The notes: generated from the sequence alone by a model not told the origin. A DNA stretch of 64,000 bases from Glaciihabitans sp. INWT7 (GCF_014217685.1 NZ_CP043653.1:1740419-1804418), one strand, 5' to 3'. Positions 28,064-38,374 are shown, counted from the first letter of the stretch. Program-made: numbers and translations.

Positions 28064-29437
28064 GTGCCTGAGCAGAACTTCGACATCGTCATCCTCGGAG
28101 CGGGAAGCGGCGGCTACGCCGCGGCGCTGCGAGCAAGCCAACTGGGGTTCTCCGTGGCCCTCGTCGAAAAAGGAAAACTGGGCGGTACCTGCCTGCACGT
28201 GGGGTGCATCCCCACCAAAGCGCTGCTGCACTCCGCCGAGGTCGCCGACGTCACGCGTGAATCCGCGAAGTACGGGGTCACCTCGAGCTTCGAGGGAATC
28301 GACATCGCCGCCGTCACCGCATACCGCGAGGGAATCGTCGCGAGCAAGTACAAGGGCCTCCAGGGTCTGATCAAGGCCCGTGGAATCACCGTGATCGAGG
28401 GCGAAGGTCGCCTCACCGCGGCCAACACCGTCACCGTGGGCGAGAACACCCTCGTGGGCAAGAACGTGATCCTCGCCACCGGGTCGTACTCCCGATCGCT
28501 CCCGGGCCTCGAAATCGGCGGACGCGTTATCACCTCCGAGCAGGCGCTCGAACTCGACTTCGTACCGAAGAAGGTGCTCGTGCTCGGCGGTGGTGTCATC
28601 GGCGTCGAGTTCTCGAGCGTGTGGAAGTCCTGGGGCACCGACGTGCAGATCATCGAGGCGCTGCCGCACCTCGTGCCCAACGAGGACGAGGCCATCAGCA
28701 AGCAGTTCGAGCGTGCATTCCGTAAGCGCGGAATCAACTTCAGCCTCGGCATCCGCTTCCAGAGCGTCACCCAGAACGACGACGGCGTCGTCGTGACGCT
28801 CGAGGATGGCCAGACCTTCGAGGCCGAGCTCCTGCTCGTCGCCGTCGGCCGCGGACCGGCCACCGCAAACCTCGGATACGAAGAGGTCGGCGTGACGATG
28901 GACCGCGGATTCGTCATCACGAACGAGCGACTCCTCACGAGCGTTCCGAACGTGTATGCCGTCGGAGACATCGTGCCCGGCCTCCAGCTCGCGCACCGCG
29001 GCTTCCAGCAGGGCATCTTCGTCGCCGAGGAGATCGCGGGGCTGAACCCGATCGTGATCGAGGACATCAACATCCCCAAGGTCACCTACTCCGACCCGGA
29101 GGTCGCGTCCGTCGGACTCTCCGAAGTCAAGGCGCAGGAGCAGTACGGGGCCGACAAGGTCACCACCTACGACTACAACCTGGCCGGCAACGGCAAGAGT
29201 CACATCATCGGCACCGCGGGATCGATCAAGGTCGTGCGGGTGAACGACGGCCCGATCGTCGGAATGCACATGATCGGTGCCCGCGTCGGGGAACTCATCG
29301 GGGAGGCCCAGCTCGTCGTGAACTGGGAGGCCTACCCCGAAGACCTCGCGCCGCTGCTCCACGCGCACCCCACGCAGGACGAAGCGCTCGGCGAGGCGTT
29401 CCTCGCCCTGGCCGGAAAACCGCTCCACGCGATGTAG
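28064..29437 (+). CDS. lpdA: Dihydrolipoyl dehydrogenase (E3)
   Basis: 457 residues starting with GTG (VPEQNFDIVILGAGSGGYAA, the FAD dinucleotide fold). The redox disulfide is in GGTCLHVGCIPTKALLHS. The NAD fold is VLVLGGGVIGVEFSSVWKSW, and the C-terminal His-Glu pair is in HAHPTQDEALGEAF. It reoxidises lipoyl groups of 2-oxo acid dehydrogenase complexes. The E2 gene follows 72 bp downstream on the same strand, so this E3 is dedicated to that complex or shared with pyruvate dehydrogenase. Confidence 0.96.
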   Translation: MPEQNFDIVILGAGSGGYAAALRASQLGFSVALVEKGKLGGTCLHVGCIPTKALLHSAEVADVTRESAKYGVTSSFEGIDIAAVTAYREGIVASKYKGLQGLIKARGITVIEGEGRLTAANTVTVGENTLVGKNVILATGSYSRSLPGLEIGGRVITSEQALELDFVPKKVLVLGGGVIGVEFSSVWKSWGTDVQIIEALPHLVPNEDEAISKQFERAFRKRGINFSLGIRFQSVTQNDDGVVVTLEDGQTFEAELLLVAVGRGPATANLGYEEVGVTMDRGFVITNERLLTSVPNVYAVGDIVPGLQLAHRGFQQGIFVAEEIAGLNPIVIEDINIPKVTYSDPEVASVGLSEVKAQEQYGADKVTTYDYNLAGNGKSHIIGTAGSIKVVRVNDGPIVGMHMIGARVGELIGEAQLVVNWEAYPEDLAPLLHAHPTQDEALGEAFLALAGKPLHAM

Positions 29438-29509
29438 GCGTCGCGCCAAGAGGCGCGTCGTCATCGAACTAAGCTAAACAAACAGAACTGGTCTAAAGGA
29501 GCATCACTG

Positions 29510-31147
29510 ATGAGCGAATCCGTCAACCTCCCGGCACTCGGAGAGAGTGTCACCGAGGGCACGGTGACCCGCTGGTTGAAGAACGTGGGAGACCGCGTCG
29601 AGGTAGACGAGCCGCTGCTCGAAGTCTCCACCGACAAGGTCGACACGGAGATCCCGTCGCCGATCGCCGGCGTGATCGAAGCCATCCTGGTGGCGGAGGA
29701 CGAGACCGTCGAGGTCGGCACCCCCCTGGTGACCATTGGAGACGGATCCGGATCATCGGATGCGACCCCCGAGGCACCCGCAGAGGCCGCCCCGGCCGCC
29801 GTCACGCCCGCACCGCCGGAGGACGCGCAGCCCGTCTCAGAAGTGCAGCCGGAGCCCGTCGCCGCAGCGGCACCCGAGCAGATCTCCGCTCCGCCGCAGG
29901 CGCCCGCAGCGCCGCAGGCCCCTCCCGCTCCTGAGCCCGCCGCCCCCCAGCAGGCGGAGGCGCCGGTCGCCGAGGTACCTTCCGCCGATGCTCCCGCTCC
30001 GGGAGACGAGGCGCCCACTGCTGCTTCCGCCCCGGCACCTGCCGACGCGGTCGACCCGGCACCGGCACAGGAGGCAACCGACGCTCCGGCGCCTGACGCA
30101 GCCCCGGCACCCGCGGCTGCTCCGGCGCCCGCTGCTGCTCCAGCACCCGCCGCTGAAGCTGCTCCTGCACCCGCTGCTGCTCCGGCACCTGCGGCTGCTG
30201 CTGCTCCCGCTGCTGCTCCTTCCGTCGATGCCAACCCGGGTTACGTCACTCCCCTCGTTCGCAAACTTGCCAATGAGAAGGGCATCGACCTCTCGACGAT
30301 CGCCGGTTCCGGAGTCGGAGGACGGATCCGCAAGGAAGACGTGCTCACGGCGACCTCGGCCACACCGGACGCTGCGGAGGCCCCGGCCGCTTCGGCTCCC
30401 GCGGTCGCCGCACCGGCATTGGAGACCTCTCCCCTGCGCGGCACGAGCGTTCCGATGTCTCGACTTCGCAAGGTCATCGCCGAACGTGCGGTCATCTCGA
30501 TGCAGTCGTCCGCGCAGCTCACGTCTGTCGTCGAAGTGGACGTCACGCTCGTCGCGAACTTCCGCGACTCGGTGAAGGCGGAGTTCCTCTCGAAGACCGG
30601 GCAGAAGCTGTCCTTCCTTCCGTTCTTCGCGCTTGCAGCAGCGGAAGCCCTCAAGGCCTTCCCGATCATCAACGCCACGATCGACGGAGACACGATCGTG
30701 TACCCGCCCCAGGAGAACATCTCCATCGCGGTCGACACCGAGCGTGGGCTTCTGACGCCGGTGATCCGGGATGCCGGGTCTCTCGATCTCGCCGGTCTCG
30801 CCGCGCAGATCGCCGACCTCGCCGCGCGCACCCGCGACAACAAGCTGAAGCCCGACGAGCTGGCCGGCGGTACCTTTACGCTGACCAACACGGGTTCACG
30901 CGGGGCGTTGTTCGACACCCCGATCGTGTTCCTGCCCCAGTCCGCGATCCTCGGCACCGGGATCGTCGCCAAGAAGCCGGTCGTCGTCTCGAGCGGTGGG
31001 CTCGACGCGATCGCGATCCGCTCGACGGTCTACCTCGCCCTGTCGTACGACCACCGGATCGTGGATGGCGCGGACGCCGCCCGCTTCCTCGTTGCCGTGA
31101 AGAACCGTCTCGAAGGCGGCGATTTCGCCGGAAACCTCGGCTACTGA
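29510..31147 (+). CDS. sucB: 2-oxoglutarate dehydrogenase E2 (dihydrolipoamide succinyltransferase)
   Basis: 545 residues. One lipoyl domain with the lipoylated Lys in [13 protein letters not shown] (about Lys42) is followed by an Ala/Pro linker of about 160 residues. The peripheral-subunit-binding domain is [20 protein letters not shown], and the catalytic acyltransferase domain ends with [17 protein letters not shown] (His...Asp-Gly catalytic motif). The linker is unusually long and nearly pure A/P/E. The Shine-Dalgarno AAAGGAG is well placed. In actinobacteria an E2 of this type serves pyruvate dehydrogenase and often 2-oxoglutarate dehydrogenase as well, so the substrate call is less sure than the family. 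The 3' end is duplicated as a 17-bp tandem repeat. Confidence 0.93.
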   Translation: MSESVNLPALGESVTEGTVTRWLKNVGDRVEVDEPLLEVSTDKVDTEIPSPIAGVIEAILVAEDETVEVGTPLVTIGDGSGSSDATPEAPAEAAPAAVTPAPPEDAQPVSEVQPEPVAAAAPEQISAPPQAPAAPQAPPAPEPAAPQQAEAPVAEVPSADAPAPGDEAPTAASAPAPADAVDPAPAQEATDAPAPDAAPAPAAAPAPAAAPAPAAEAAPAPAAAPAPAAAAAPAAAPSVDANPGYVTPLVRKLANEKGIDLSTIAGSGVGGRIRKEDVLTATSATPDAAEAPAASAPAVAAPALETSPLRGTSVPMSRLRKVIAERAVISMQSSAQLTSVVEVDVTLVANFRDSVKAEFLSKTGQKLSFLPFFALAAAEALKAFPIINATIDGDTIVYPPQENISIAVDTERGLLTPVIRDAGSLDLAGLAAQIADLAARTRDNKLKPDELAGGTFTLTNTGSRGALFDTPIVFLPQSAILGTGIVAKKPVVVSSGGLDAIAIRSTVYLALSYDHRIVDGADAARFLVAVKNRLEGGDFAGNLGY

Positions 31148-31191
31148 GAAGCCTCGGCTACTGAGAAACCTCGGCTACTGAGAAACCTCGG
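31136..31191 (+). repeat. 17-bp tandem repeat spanning the sucB stop codon
   Basis: The unit CTCGGCTACTGAGAAAC recurs with a strict 17-bp period starting at 31136, 31153 and 31170, with a partial fourth copy at 31187. The first unit contains the last codons and TGA of the E2 gene. Because 17 is not a multiple of three, the copies lie after the stop and do not extend the protein. It looks like recent slippage. Confidence 0.8.
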
Positions 31192-31212
31192 CAGCACGGT
31201 CGCGCGCTCTCG

Positions 31213-32754
31213 CTAGCCGAGTGCAAGATCTCTGATCCGCCATCCGGCCTCGCTTCTCACCAGCAGAAGCGGGGCCGGATTCTTCGTACTCACCGCAGAA
31301 CCGTCAGTCGCGAGCAGCTGGATGATGGCCGAATCTCCCAGCTGCTGGATGAGGTGCGGGGTGAACCCCTCGAGGGTCGCCTCTGCCGGCAGGCTGCCCC
31401 CGTTCTTGAGACGACGGACGAGATCGCGGTCCGCCTCGATCACTGCCGAGCCCGACTGATCGACCCCGTCCAGGCAGGTGACGGATCTCGCCACGAAGCA
31501 TTTCGACCGCGCGGTGAGGAGAGCGCGGGCGGCGGCGAGAGGGTCCTGCCCCTCGATGGCGGATCTCGACGGCGCCGGAGATGCGTCGAACGGGAGGTCG
31601 GCCGGGAGCCCTGACTCCATGGGCGCTGTGCGATCCGGGGTCGGCGTCGGCGAATCCGGCCCGGGCGATCTCAAGGCGGGCGAGGTCGGTGTCGTCTGGG
31701 AACCTTCCGGTGTCGACCCCGGCTTCCCCGGGGCGGACTCGGAATGAGCAGCCGGAATCACGGTGAGAGCGACGACCAACGCTCCGATCCCCGCTCCCCC
31801 GGCGATCCAGACGGGAATCCGAACCGGCGAGAGGAACGTGACCAGTCGTGCGCGCAGATGAGCGAGCGGGTGGATGTCCGTGACCTCGGTGGCAGCGGCC
31901 CAGTTCGGCAGAAGCTCACGGCTCACGGACAGATCCTCCGCGGGGGCTTCCCGAAGGAGAAGCGGGATTCCCGGATGAAGAACGGGGTGGGTCGACTGCT
32001 GCAGCGGCACCGAGATCGGTGACTCCTCGTCGAAGCGGATCGGCAGCGCCGGAGCGAGCGCGAAGAGTCGGTCGATCAGGTTCGAAAGCGCTTCCTCGCC
32101 CAGGGGTGGCCCGGCCAGTTCGTGCCGCACGGTCGCAAGGGCGGCCGAGGACGCTCCCGGCTCCAGCCGACCGAGTACCGATCCGATCAGATCCCGAATC
32201 CCCTGCCGATCTGCGCCCGCGCCGGCATCCGCGTCGAGCTCGGCCGCCGTCAGGCTCGGAGTGTCTCCCTCTGTCGGAAATTCCCCGATGAGCGCGACCG
32301 AGCCGAATTTCGCCAGCACCGGAGCGCCGCCATCGTCGAAGAGAACCGAAGAGAGCGTGATGTCCCGATGCGCGACTCCGACTCGATGCAGCTCCTTCAC
32401 CGCCTCAATGAGCGGCACCAGGATGCTCACCGCTTCCCCCGGCGCGAGGGTGCCTCGCGTCGCGAGCAGTCGGCCGAGGGTTCCGGAGCCCAGTCGCGGC
32501 AGGATGAGGCACGGCCGACCATCCGCACCGGTCGCGAGGTCCTTCAGCTCCAGAAGGTGACGGGAAGATGCCCGGGCCAGGGCCTCTATCTCGCGATCGA
32601 TGCTCCCGTCGTCGGTCTGCGGCCGGTAGACCTTGATCGCCGCGATCCGATCCCCATCGGGAGGTTCCCGCGTACCTGCGTGACCGAGGTGGATCTCGGC
32701 GCGCGTCCCCGCACCGAGCTTGCGCACGAGTCGATAGCCGCCGACGGTCTCCAT
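31213..32754 (-). CDS. Membrane-anchored protein kinase-like protein, predicted pseudokinase
   Basis: 513 residues. The N-terminal kinase fold has YRLVRKLGAGTRAEIHLGHA (loop not fully glycine-rich) and the VAIK-type lysine (AAIKVY, Lys41). The catalytic loop reads AHRDITLSSVLF: HRD is kept, but the conserved Lys and Asn are Thr133 and Ser136. The DFG metal Asp is Lys149 (LAKFGS). Loss of both metal ligands predicts no phosphotransfer. A linker leads to one transmembrane helix (IPVWIAGGAGIGALVVALTV), then a Ser/Pro/Thr-rich stalk and an extracellular domain ending SEAGWRIRDLALG. It is probably a scaffold or sensor. Its start is antisense to the non-coding lead of the divergent DUF4191 gene. 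Confidence 0.8.
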   Translation of the reverse strand: METVGGYRLVRKLGAGTRAEIHLGHAGTREPPDGDRIAAIKVYRPQTDDGSIDREIEALARASSRHLLELKDLATGADGRPCLILPRLGSGTLGRLLATRGTLAPGEAVSILVPLIEAVKELHRVGVAHRDITLSSVLFDDGGAPVLAKFGSVALIGEFPTEGDTPSLTAAELDADAGAGADRQGIRDLIGSVLGRLEPGASSAALATVRHELAGPPLGEEALSNLIDRLFALAPALPIRFDEESPISVPLQQSTHPVLHPGIPLLLREAPAEDLSVSRELLPNWAAATEVTDIHPLAHLRARLVTFLSPVRIPVWIAGGAGIGALVVALTVIPAAHSESAPGKPGSTPEGSQTTPTSPALRSPGPDSPTPTPDRTAPMESGLPADLPFDASPAPSRSAIEGQDPLAAARALLTARSKCFVARSVTCLDGVDQSGSAVIEADRDLVRRLKNGGSLPAEATLEGFTPHLIQQLGDSAIIQLLATDGSAVSTKNPAPLLLVRSEAGWRIRDLALG

Positions 32755-32875
32755 GCAGCGAGTATCCGGTCCGTGGGTCATCCGTCGTCGCGCCCGGACC
32801 CGGTCTGTGGCCCGTTGCCTCCTCTCTGCCAGTGTGAGGGAGCAGAGCCCGACGGTCAGGCCGTATCCTTGTGTC

Positions 32876-33592
32876 ATGGCACGCACCCAGAATTCGGCAC
32901 CCAAACCTGCGAAAGAGCCCGGTCGTCTCAAGCAGATGTACCAGGTCTTCCAGATGACCCGTCGCTACGATTCGAATGCGATCTGGTGGTTCCTCCTCGC
33001 GTTCCTCGCCCCGATACTCGTCGGCATCGTGGCAGGATTCCTGATCTCCGGTGTCGATAACGTCTTCGGATTCGTTCTGTGGATCATCGCTGGCGTTCTC
33101 GGTGGCGTGCTGCTGTTCCTGATCGTGCTCGGTCGACTCGCGGAACGCGCTGCCTATTCGCAGATCGAAGGGCAGGCCGGCGCCGTCGGCGCCGTGCTCA
33201 AGAGCTCGCTGCGCCGCGGCTGGACCGCGAGTGAGATGCCCGTCGCCGTGAGCCCCAAGACTCAGGATGCCGTCTACCGGGCGGTCGGCAACGGCGGTGT
33301 CGTGCTGATCGGCGAGGGTCCGAAGAGCCGCACCCAGAAGATGCTGGACGAGGAACGTCGCCGGGTCACCCGCATCCTGCCGAACGTGAGTGTGCACTTC
33401 CTTCACGTGGGCCCGGATGCCGATGCGGTGCCACTGCACAAGCTCGCGGGGCGCATGGCGCGTTTCAAGCGCTCGCTGAACAAGTCAGAGATCTACGCAG
33501 TGAGCAACCGACTCGCGTCCCTCGGTAAGAACCAGCTTCCCATCCCCAAGGGCGTCGACCCGATGCGGGCGCGCGCGCCCCGGCCGCGCTAG
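32876..33592 (+). CDS. DUF4191 membrane protein
   Basis: 238 residues starting MARTQNSAPKPAKEPGRLKQ. Two hydrophobic helices (WWFLLAFLAPILVGIVAGFLI and FGFVLWIIAGVLGGVLLFLIV, about 38-90) precede a cytosolic domain with GQAGAVGAVLKSSLRRGWTA, GNGGVVLIGEGP and a basic tail. This is the actinobacterial DUF4191 family, usually next to an RDD gene, as here. The function is unknown; it may work with membrane proteases or lipoylation genes found nearby in other genomes. The open frame upstream to 32753 has no family similarity. Confidence 0.88.
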   Translation: MARTQNSAPKPAKEPGRLKQMYQVFQMTRRYDSNAIWWFLLAFLAPILVGIVAGFLISGVDNVFGFVLWIIAGVLGGVLLFLIVLGRLAERAAYSQIEGQAGAVGAVLKSSLRRGWTASEMPVAVSPKTQDAVYRAVGNGGVVLIGEGPKSRTQKMLDEERRRVTRILPNVSVHFLHVGPDADAVPLHKLAGRMARFKRSLNKSEIYAVSNRLASLGKNQLPIPKGVDPMRARAPRPR

Positions 33593-33620
33593 TAGGCGGC
33601 CCTCCGCCTCTTGCCGGCTG

Positions 33621-34031
33621 CTAGCGCCGGACCAGCACGGTGCCGGCGAGCCGGTCGTGCAGGCCGCGTCGATCCCGGTCGGCGATGAGAGCCGGCACGA
33701 GCAGGGAGAGCAGCACTGTGCGCACGATCGGGCGCCAGACCCCGATCCATCCGGACGCCAGGGGCACGACCCGCATCCCGAGCAGAAGGTGCCCGATGCT
33801 GCCGCTCAGCAGCATCAGGAAGACGATCTGAAGCACCGCGAAGATGGCGAGGCTGGCCCAGCGGTCGTAGTCGAAGAACGCGTAGGAGATCAGGGCGCCC
33901 AGCGCCACGTCGATGGCGAACGCCGCTAGACGGCGACCGAACCGGGCGATCGAGCGCGGACCGGTGGCGGGAAGACCGAAGTGCCGGCCAGGCCAATCGC
34001 TGGGCTGGGCGGATGTTCGGGGCTCTGCCAT
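33621..34031 (-). CDS. RDD family membrane protein
   Basis: 136 residues. The RDD hallmark positions are visible in RFGRRLAAFAIDVALGALIS, followed by three hydrophobic segments and the C-terminal WRPIVRTVLLSLLVPALIADRDRRGLHDRLAGT. RDD proteins are small membrane proteins; a few have been linked to ion exchange, but the role of this one is unknown. It is convergent with DUF4191 and divergent from glnA. The GlnR-type half-sites upstream of glnA begin only 30 bp from this gene's ATG and may affect it. Confidence 0.87.
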   Translation of the reverse strand: MAEPRTSAQPSDWPGRHFGLPATGPRSIARFGRRLAAFAIDVALGALISYAFFDYDRWASLAIFAVLQIVFLMLLSGSIGHLLLGMRVVPLASGWIGVWRPIVRTVLLSLLVPALIADRDRRGLHDRLAGTVLVRR

Positions 34032-34060
34032 ACCGAAGATCCTACGGTCGCCAACTCGAC

Positions 34061-34098
34061 GTAACATGCACGAAACAATAGCGACACCGTGGCGAAAC
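34061..34098 (+). promoter_or_regulatory. GlnR operator of glnA: four phased half-sites
   Basis: GTAAC (34061), GAAAC (34072), GACAC (34083) and GAAAC (34094) are each followed by exactly 6 nt, giving 11-bp phasing across four half-sites. This is the arrangement gTnAC-n6-GaAAC-n6 described for the nitrogen regulator GlnR of Streptomyces. It lies 75 bp upstream of the glnA ATG. Confidence 0.8.
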
Positions 34099-34172
34099 TC
34101 CCTTCGTCTAGCGTCACAGTTGGCTGCGCTTGCCGCCGTACCCAGTTCCAAACCCCATTGGAGTCAAGTCAC

Positions 34173-35597
<1,425 letters not shown>

Positions 35598-35610
35598 TCC
35601 GCTTCTCGAC

Positions 35611-35644
35611 CAAGAGCCGCATCCCCTCGGGAGTGCGGCTCTTG
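35611..35644 (+). terminator. Terminator of glnA
   Basis: CAAGAGCCGCA (35611-35621) pairs perfectly with TGCGGCTCTTG (35634-35644), 13 bp after the glnA stop. The stem may extend by a few imperfect pairs (TCCC/GGAG). Confidence 0.85.
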
Positions 35645-36009
35645 CGGGTTAATCGGGCGCACATGCCGACGCCGCGATGTCATCGTTGCCGCCAGCCGTC
35701 AGAAAGTGCGCTCCTCTGCGTTCCCGTCGACCGTCTTTGACGGGTGGGTGCTCCCGGACTGTGGGTAGACCGAGACTCTCGCCCGGCTCCGGCCTGGCCG
35801 CGGCGTTGCGAACCGCCTACCCCGGCCGTCACAAACCGTCCAGTCGCGGGGTCCGTTGCAACAGTCTGCAACGGACGGGCGGGGATCACCTCTCCCTGCG
35901 CCGACCACTGCCTCCGGTCCGGCCATGCGCCGTCGGACTCGGCACCGCCGCGGCCTGCCCGTGGGACTTGGCTCCAGGCGTGGTGACTCGGCTCCTGCGG
36001 CGCCTCCAT

Positions 36010-36060
36010 CCGACAGGAGTTGCTGTCCTCAGCGCCCCAGGAGACGATTTCCGACGGGCG
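36010..36060 (+). repeat. 51-bp dispersed repeat, middle copy
   Basis: It aligns without gaps to 36381-36431 (about 39 of 51 identical) and to 35696-35746. The ends form a short inverted repeat (CCGnC ... GACGG), so single-stranded forms could fold. The role is unknown; it is REP- or MITE-like in size but too diverged to call a known family. Confidence 0.6.
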
Positions 36061-36150
36061 CGCACTCCTAGCCCAACGCCACCCGAAGAGACTCGATCGG
36101 CTCCGGGGGGTCCCGAACCGCGAAGATGCTCCCGCCGTCTCGGCCTGCCC

Positions 36151-36283
36151 CACCGTCGCCAGCCGCTCCGCCGTGGCCAGCCGCCCCACAGTCGCCAGTT
36201 GCCCCACAGTCGCCAGTTGCTCAGCCGTCGCCAGCCGCCCACCGTCGCCAGCCGCGCCACGGTCGCCGGCCGCTCAGCCGTCA
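36151..36283 (+). repeat. 18-bp tandem repeats, about eight units
   Basis: The core GTCGCCAG (with variants GTGGCCAG and GTCGCCGG) recurs at 36154, 36173, 36191, 36209, 36227, 36244 and 36262, with a truncated unit at 36280. The spacings are 17-19 bp. Units vary between CAGTT and CAGCC after the core. No spacers and no cas genes are present, so it is not a CRISPR array. Confidence 0.8.
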
Positions 36284-36851
36284 CTAACTGCGCGGTCGCC
36301 GGACCCTCAGGACAAACACTGACGGATGAAGGCAGCTCGCCGCCACCATCCGCCAGAACCCCCTCCCACCGCACCGCGATCCGTCAGAAGTTGATCTACT
36401 CGGCGCCTCAGGCGACAGTCTCCGACGGGTGAATGGCACCCGCGTCCGACCGGAGCAACTCGCCGGGCTCCGCTGCTCCCCATCGTGACCCTCCCCCGCC
36501 GTCTCGTCCTCCCCCGCCGTCGCAAACTGCTCAGTCGGCGTGGATTCGCGGCAGTCTTTGACCGATGGCAGGTAACGCACGCCATTCAGCCGCGGAACAC
36601 GGATGGCAGGCAACGCACGCAGCTCCCCCGCGGAACACAGATGATCGGCAACGCAGGCTCAGACGCAGAGAACAGGCGACCGACGCCAGAACACACTCTG
36701 GCCGTCGCGGAGGGCATGGCGGCACCCGAGCCGTGGGAGACGGATGCGTGGCCCCCGCGGCCGGGGAAGTTTCAGCACACTCGGCTCCGGTGAGCAGCCC
36801 GATCCGGGAGCACAGAGGCGCGAAGCGAATGACGACCCCGAGAAGCCGCAG

Positions 36852-36881
36852 CAGGGCCGCACCGATTACGGCACGGCCCTG
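36852..36881 (-). terminator. Hairpin downstream of the UDP-glucose dehydrogenase gene
   Basis: CAGGGCCG (36852-36859) pairs with CGGCCCTG (36874-36881), with a further CCG/CGG inside the loop. It begins 24 bp after the stop of the minus-strand gene. No T-run follows. Confidence 0.5.
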
Positions 36882-36904
36882 CGAAAACCCCTGTTCGCGC
36901 GGGT

Positions 36905-38374
36905 CTAGCGCGCCCCAACGAGTCGTCGGCCCGAGCCGAGCACGAGCGGCGGCGAGTAGGCCAGCAGCGGGGCGGGAGCCGTTCCGAGACCGGTGAGCGT
37001 CCAGCCAGCGGAACGCCATTCGTGCGCATCGAGGCAGTTGCGGGCGTCGATGATGACCGGCGTCGCCACGAGGTCTACCAGGTCGCGCGGATCGGTCTCC
37101 TTGAACTCGTTCCACTCGGTGAGAACGAGAAGGGCGTCGGAGTTCGTCGCCGCTTCCGCGATCGACTCGGCGTAGATGAGGGTCGGGAACATCTTCTGCG
37201 CCGTCTCGTTGGCCTCGGGATCGTAGACGACCACCTGGGCACCGCGCAGATGCAGAGCAGCCGCCACGTTAAGCGCCGGGGAGTCGCGCACGTCATCGGT
37301 GAGCGGCTTGAAGGCCGCGCCGAGCACACCGATGCGGCGGTTAAGAACGGATCCGCCACAGGCCTCGATCGCCATGTCGATCACGCGCTGGCGCTGAGCC
37401 ATGTTGATCTCATCCACCTGCTGCAGGAGCGAAGCCGCCTTCATCGCACCGAGCTCACTCGAGCGATGGATGAGCGCACGAATGTCCTTCGGCAGGCATC
37501 CGCCACCGAAGCCGAGGCCGGCGTTGAGGAACTGCCGCCCGATGCGCACATCGTGGCCGAGGGCATCCGCGAGCACGTTGACGTCGGCTCCGGCCGCATC
37601 GCACACCTCGGCGATGGCGTTGATGAAGGAGATCTTGGTGGCGAGGAACGCGTTCGCGCTGACCTTCACCAGTTCCGCGGTCGGCAGATCGCAGACGATC
37701 ACCGGTGTACCGGTCGCGATCGGGATGGCATAGACCTCGCGCATGAGAGCTTCCGAGGCCTCGCTGGTTCCACCGAGCACGATGCGGTCGGGAGTGAGGG
37801 TGTCGTCGACAGCCTTGCCCTCTCGGAGGAACTCGGGGTTCCAGATGATCTCGGTCTCGATGCCCTCCGGTACATGCTCGAGGATCATCTCGCGCAATGC
37901 CTGTCCAGTGCCCACGGGCACCGTCGACTTGCCGACGATCAGGCCGTTGTGCGTGAGGTTCCCCGCAACCTGCCTGGTGGCCTCCTGCACGTAGTTGAGA
38001 TTCGCCGCATTGCTTCCGCGCTGCTGCGGGGTTCCGACGCAGATGAAGTGCACATCCGACAGCGCCGTGGCCTCGGCGATATCCGTGGTGAAACGAAGTC
38101 GACCGCTTTCGACATGCTTACGGATGAGCTCCGGCAGCCCGGGCTCGAAGAACGGCACCCGCCCTTCGCTGAGGGCCTGCGCCTTGGCCGGGTCGTTGTC
38201 GACGCCGATCACTTCGAAGCCCATCTCCGCCATGGCGGCGGCATGGGTCGCCCCGAGGTATCCGGTGCCGACGACGCTGATCCGTGGCGCCGTCGTGCGC
38301 GGCGCGGTGAGGGTGGTGTCGACGAAGACCTGGTCGACAGGTGTTGCATCTCCGAGCGGGTTCTGCTTCTTCAT
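36905..38374 (-). CDS. ugd: UDP-glucose 6-dehydrogenase
   Basis: 489 residues from the ATG at 38374, which has AGGAGGA 4 nt upstream. The N-terminal NAD fold is ISVVGTGYLGATHAAAMAEM. The active-site cysteine is in GFGGGCLPKDIRAL, with the sugar-binding NAGLGFGGG before it, and the C-terminal UDP domain has VLGAAFKPLTDDVRDSPALN. It oxidises UDP-glucose to UDP-glucuronate with two NAD+. It is the last gene of a three-gene minus-strand cassette with a GH26-like protein and a processive glycosyltransferase, so its product is probably a precursor for a uronate-containing surface polymer. Confidence 0.95.
   Translation of the reverse strand: MKKQNPLGDATPVDQVFVDTTLTAPRTTAPRISVVGTGYLGATHAAAMAEMGFEVIGVDNDPAKAQALSEGRVPFFEPGLPELIRKHVESGRLRFTTDIAEATALSDVHFICVGTPQQRGSNAANLNYVQEATRQVAGNLTHNGLIVGKSTVPVGTGQALREMILEHVPEGIETEIIWNPEFLREGKAVDDTLTPDRIVLGGTSEASEALMREVYAIPIATGTPVIVCDLPTAELVKVSANAFLATKISFINAIAEVCDAAGADVNVLADALGHDVRIGRQFLNAGLGFGGGCLPKDIRALIHRSSELGAMKAASLLQQVDEINMAQRQRVIDMAIEACGGSVLNRRIGVLGAAFKPLTDDVRDSPALNVAAALHLRGAQVVVYDPEANETAQKMFPTLIYAESIAEAATNSDALLVLTEWNEFKETDPRDLVDLVATPVIIDARNCLDAHEWRSAGWTLTGLGTAPAPLLAYSPPLVLGSGRRLVGAR

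Larger units (their letters stand above)
35645..36845. repeat. Repeat-filled non-coding region between glnA and the exopolysaccharide cassette
   Basis: About 1.2 kb without a convincing gene. Open frames here are short, arginine/proline-rich and unlike proteins. Three kinds of repeat fill it. A 51-bp element occurs at 35696-35746, 36010-36060 and 36381-36431, each starting CCGnCAG and ending GACGGGnG, roughly 70-75% identical. About eight tandem 18-bp units (core GTCGCCAG) lie at 36151-36283. A 38-bp period repeat starts at 36565, 36603 and 36641. A short hairpin CCGTTGCA...TGCAACGG lies near 35852-35873. The region looks like decayed or slippage-prone sequence. Confidence 0.7.

Noticed and set aside
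36151-36283. Possible CRISPR array
   Set aside because: Units are 18 bp and directly abutting with no unique spacers, and there are no cas genes in the window.
35677-36432. Open frames in the repeat-filled region after glnA (also 35680-36207, 35886-36374, 36485-36793)
   Set aside because: They are Arg/Pro/Ser-rich, run through tandem repeats, disagree with each other in frame and show no ribosome sites or family similarity.
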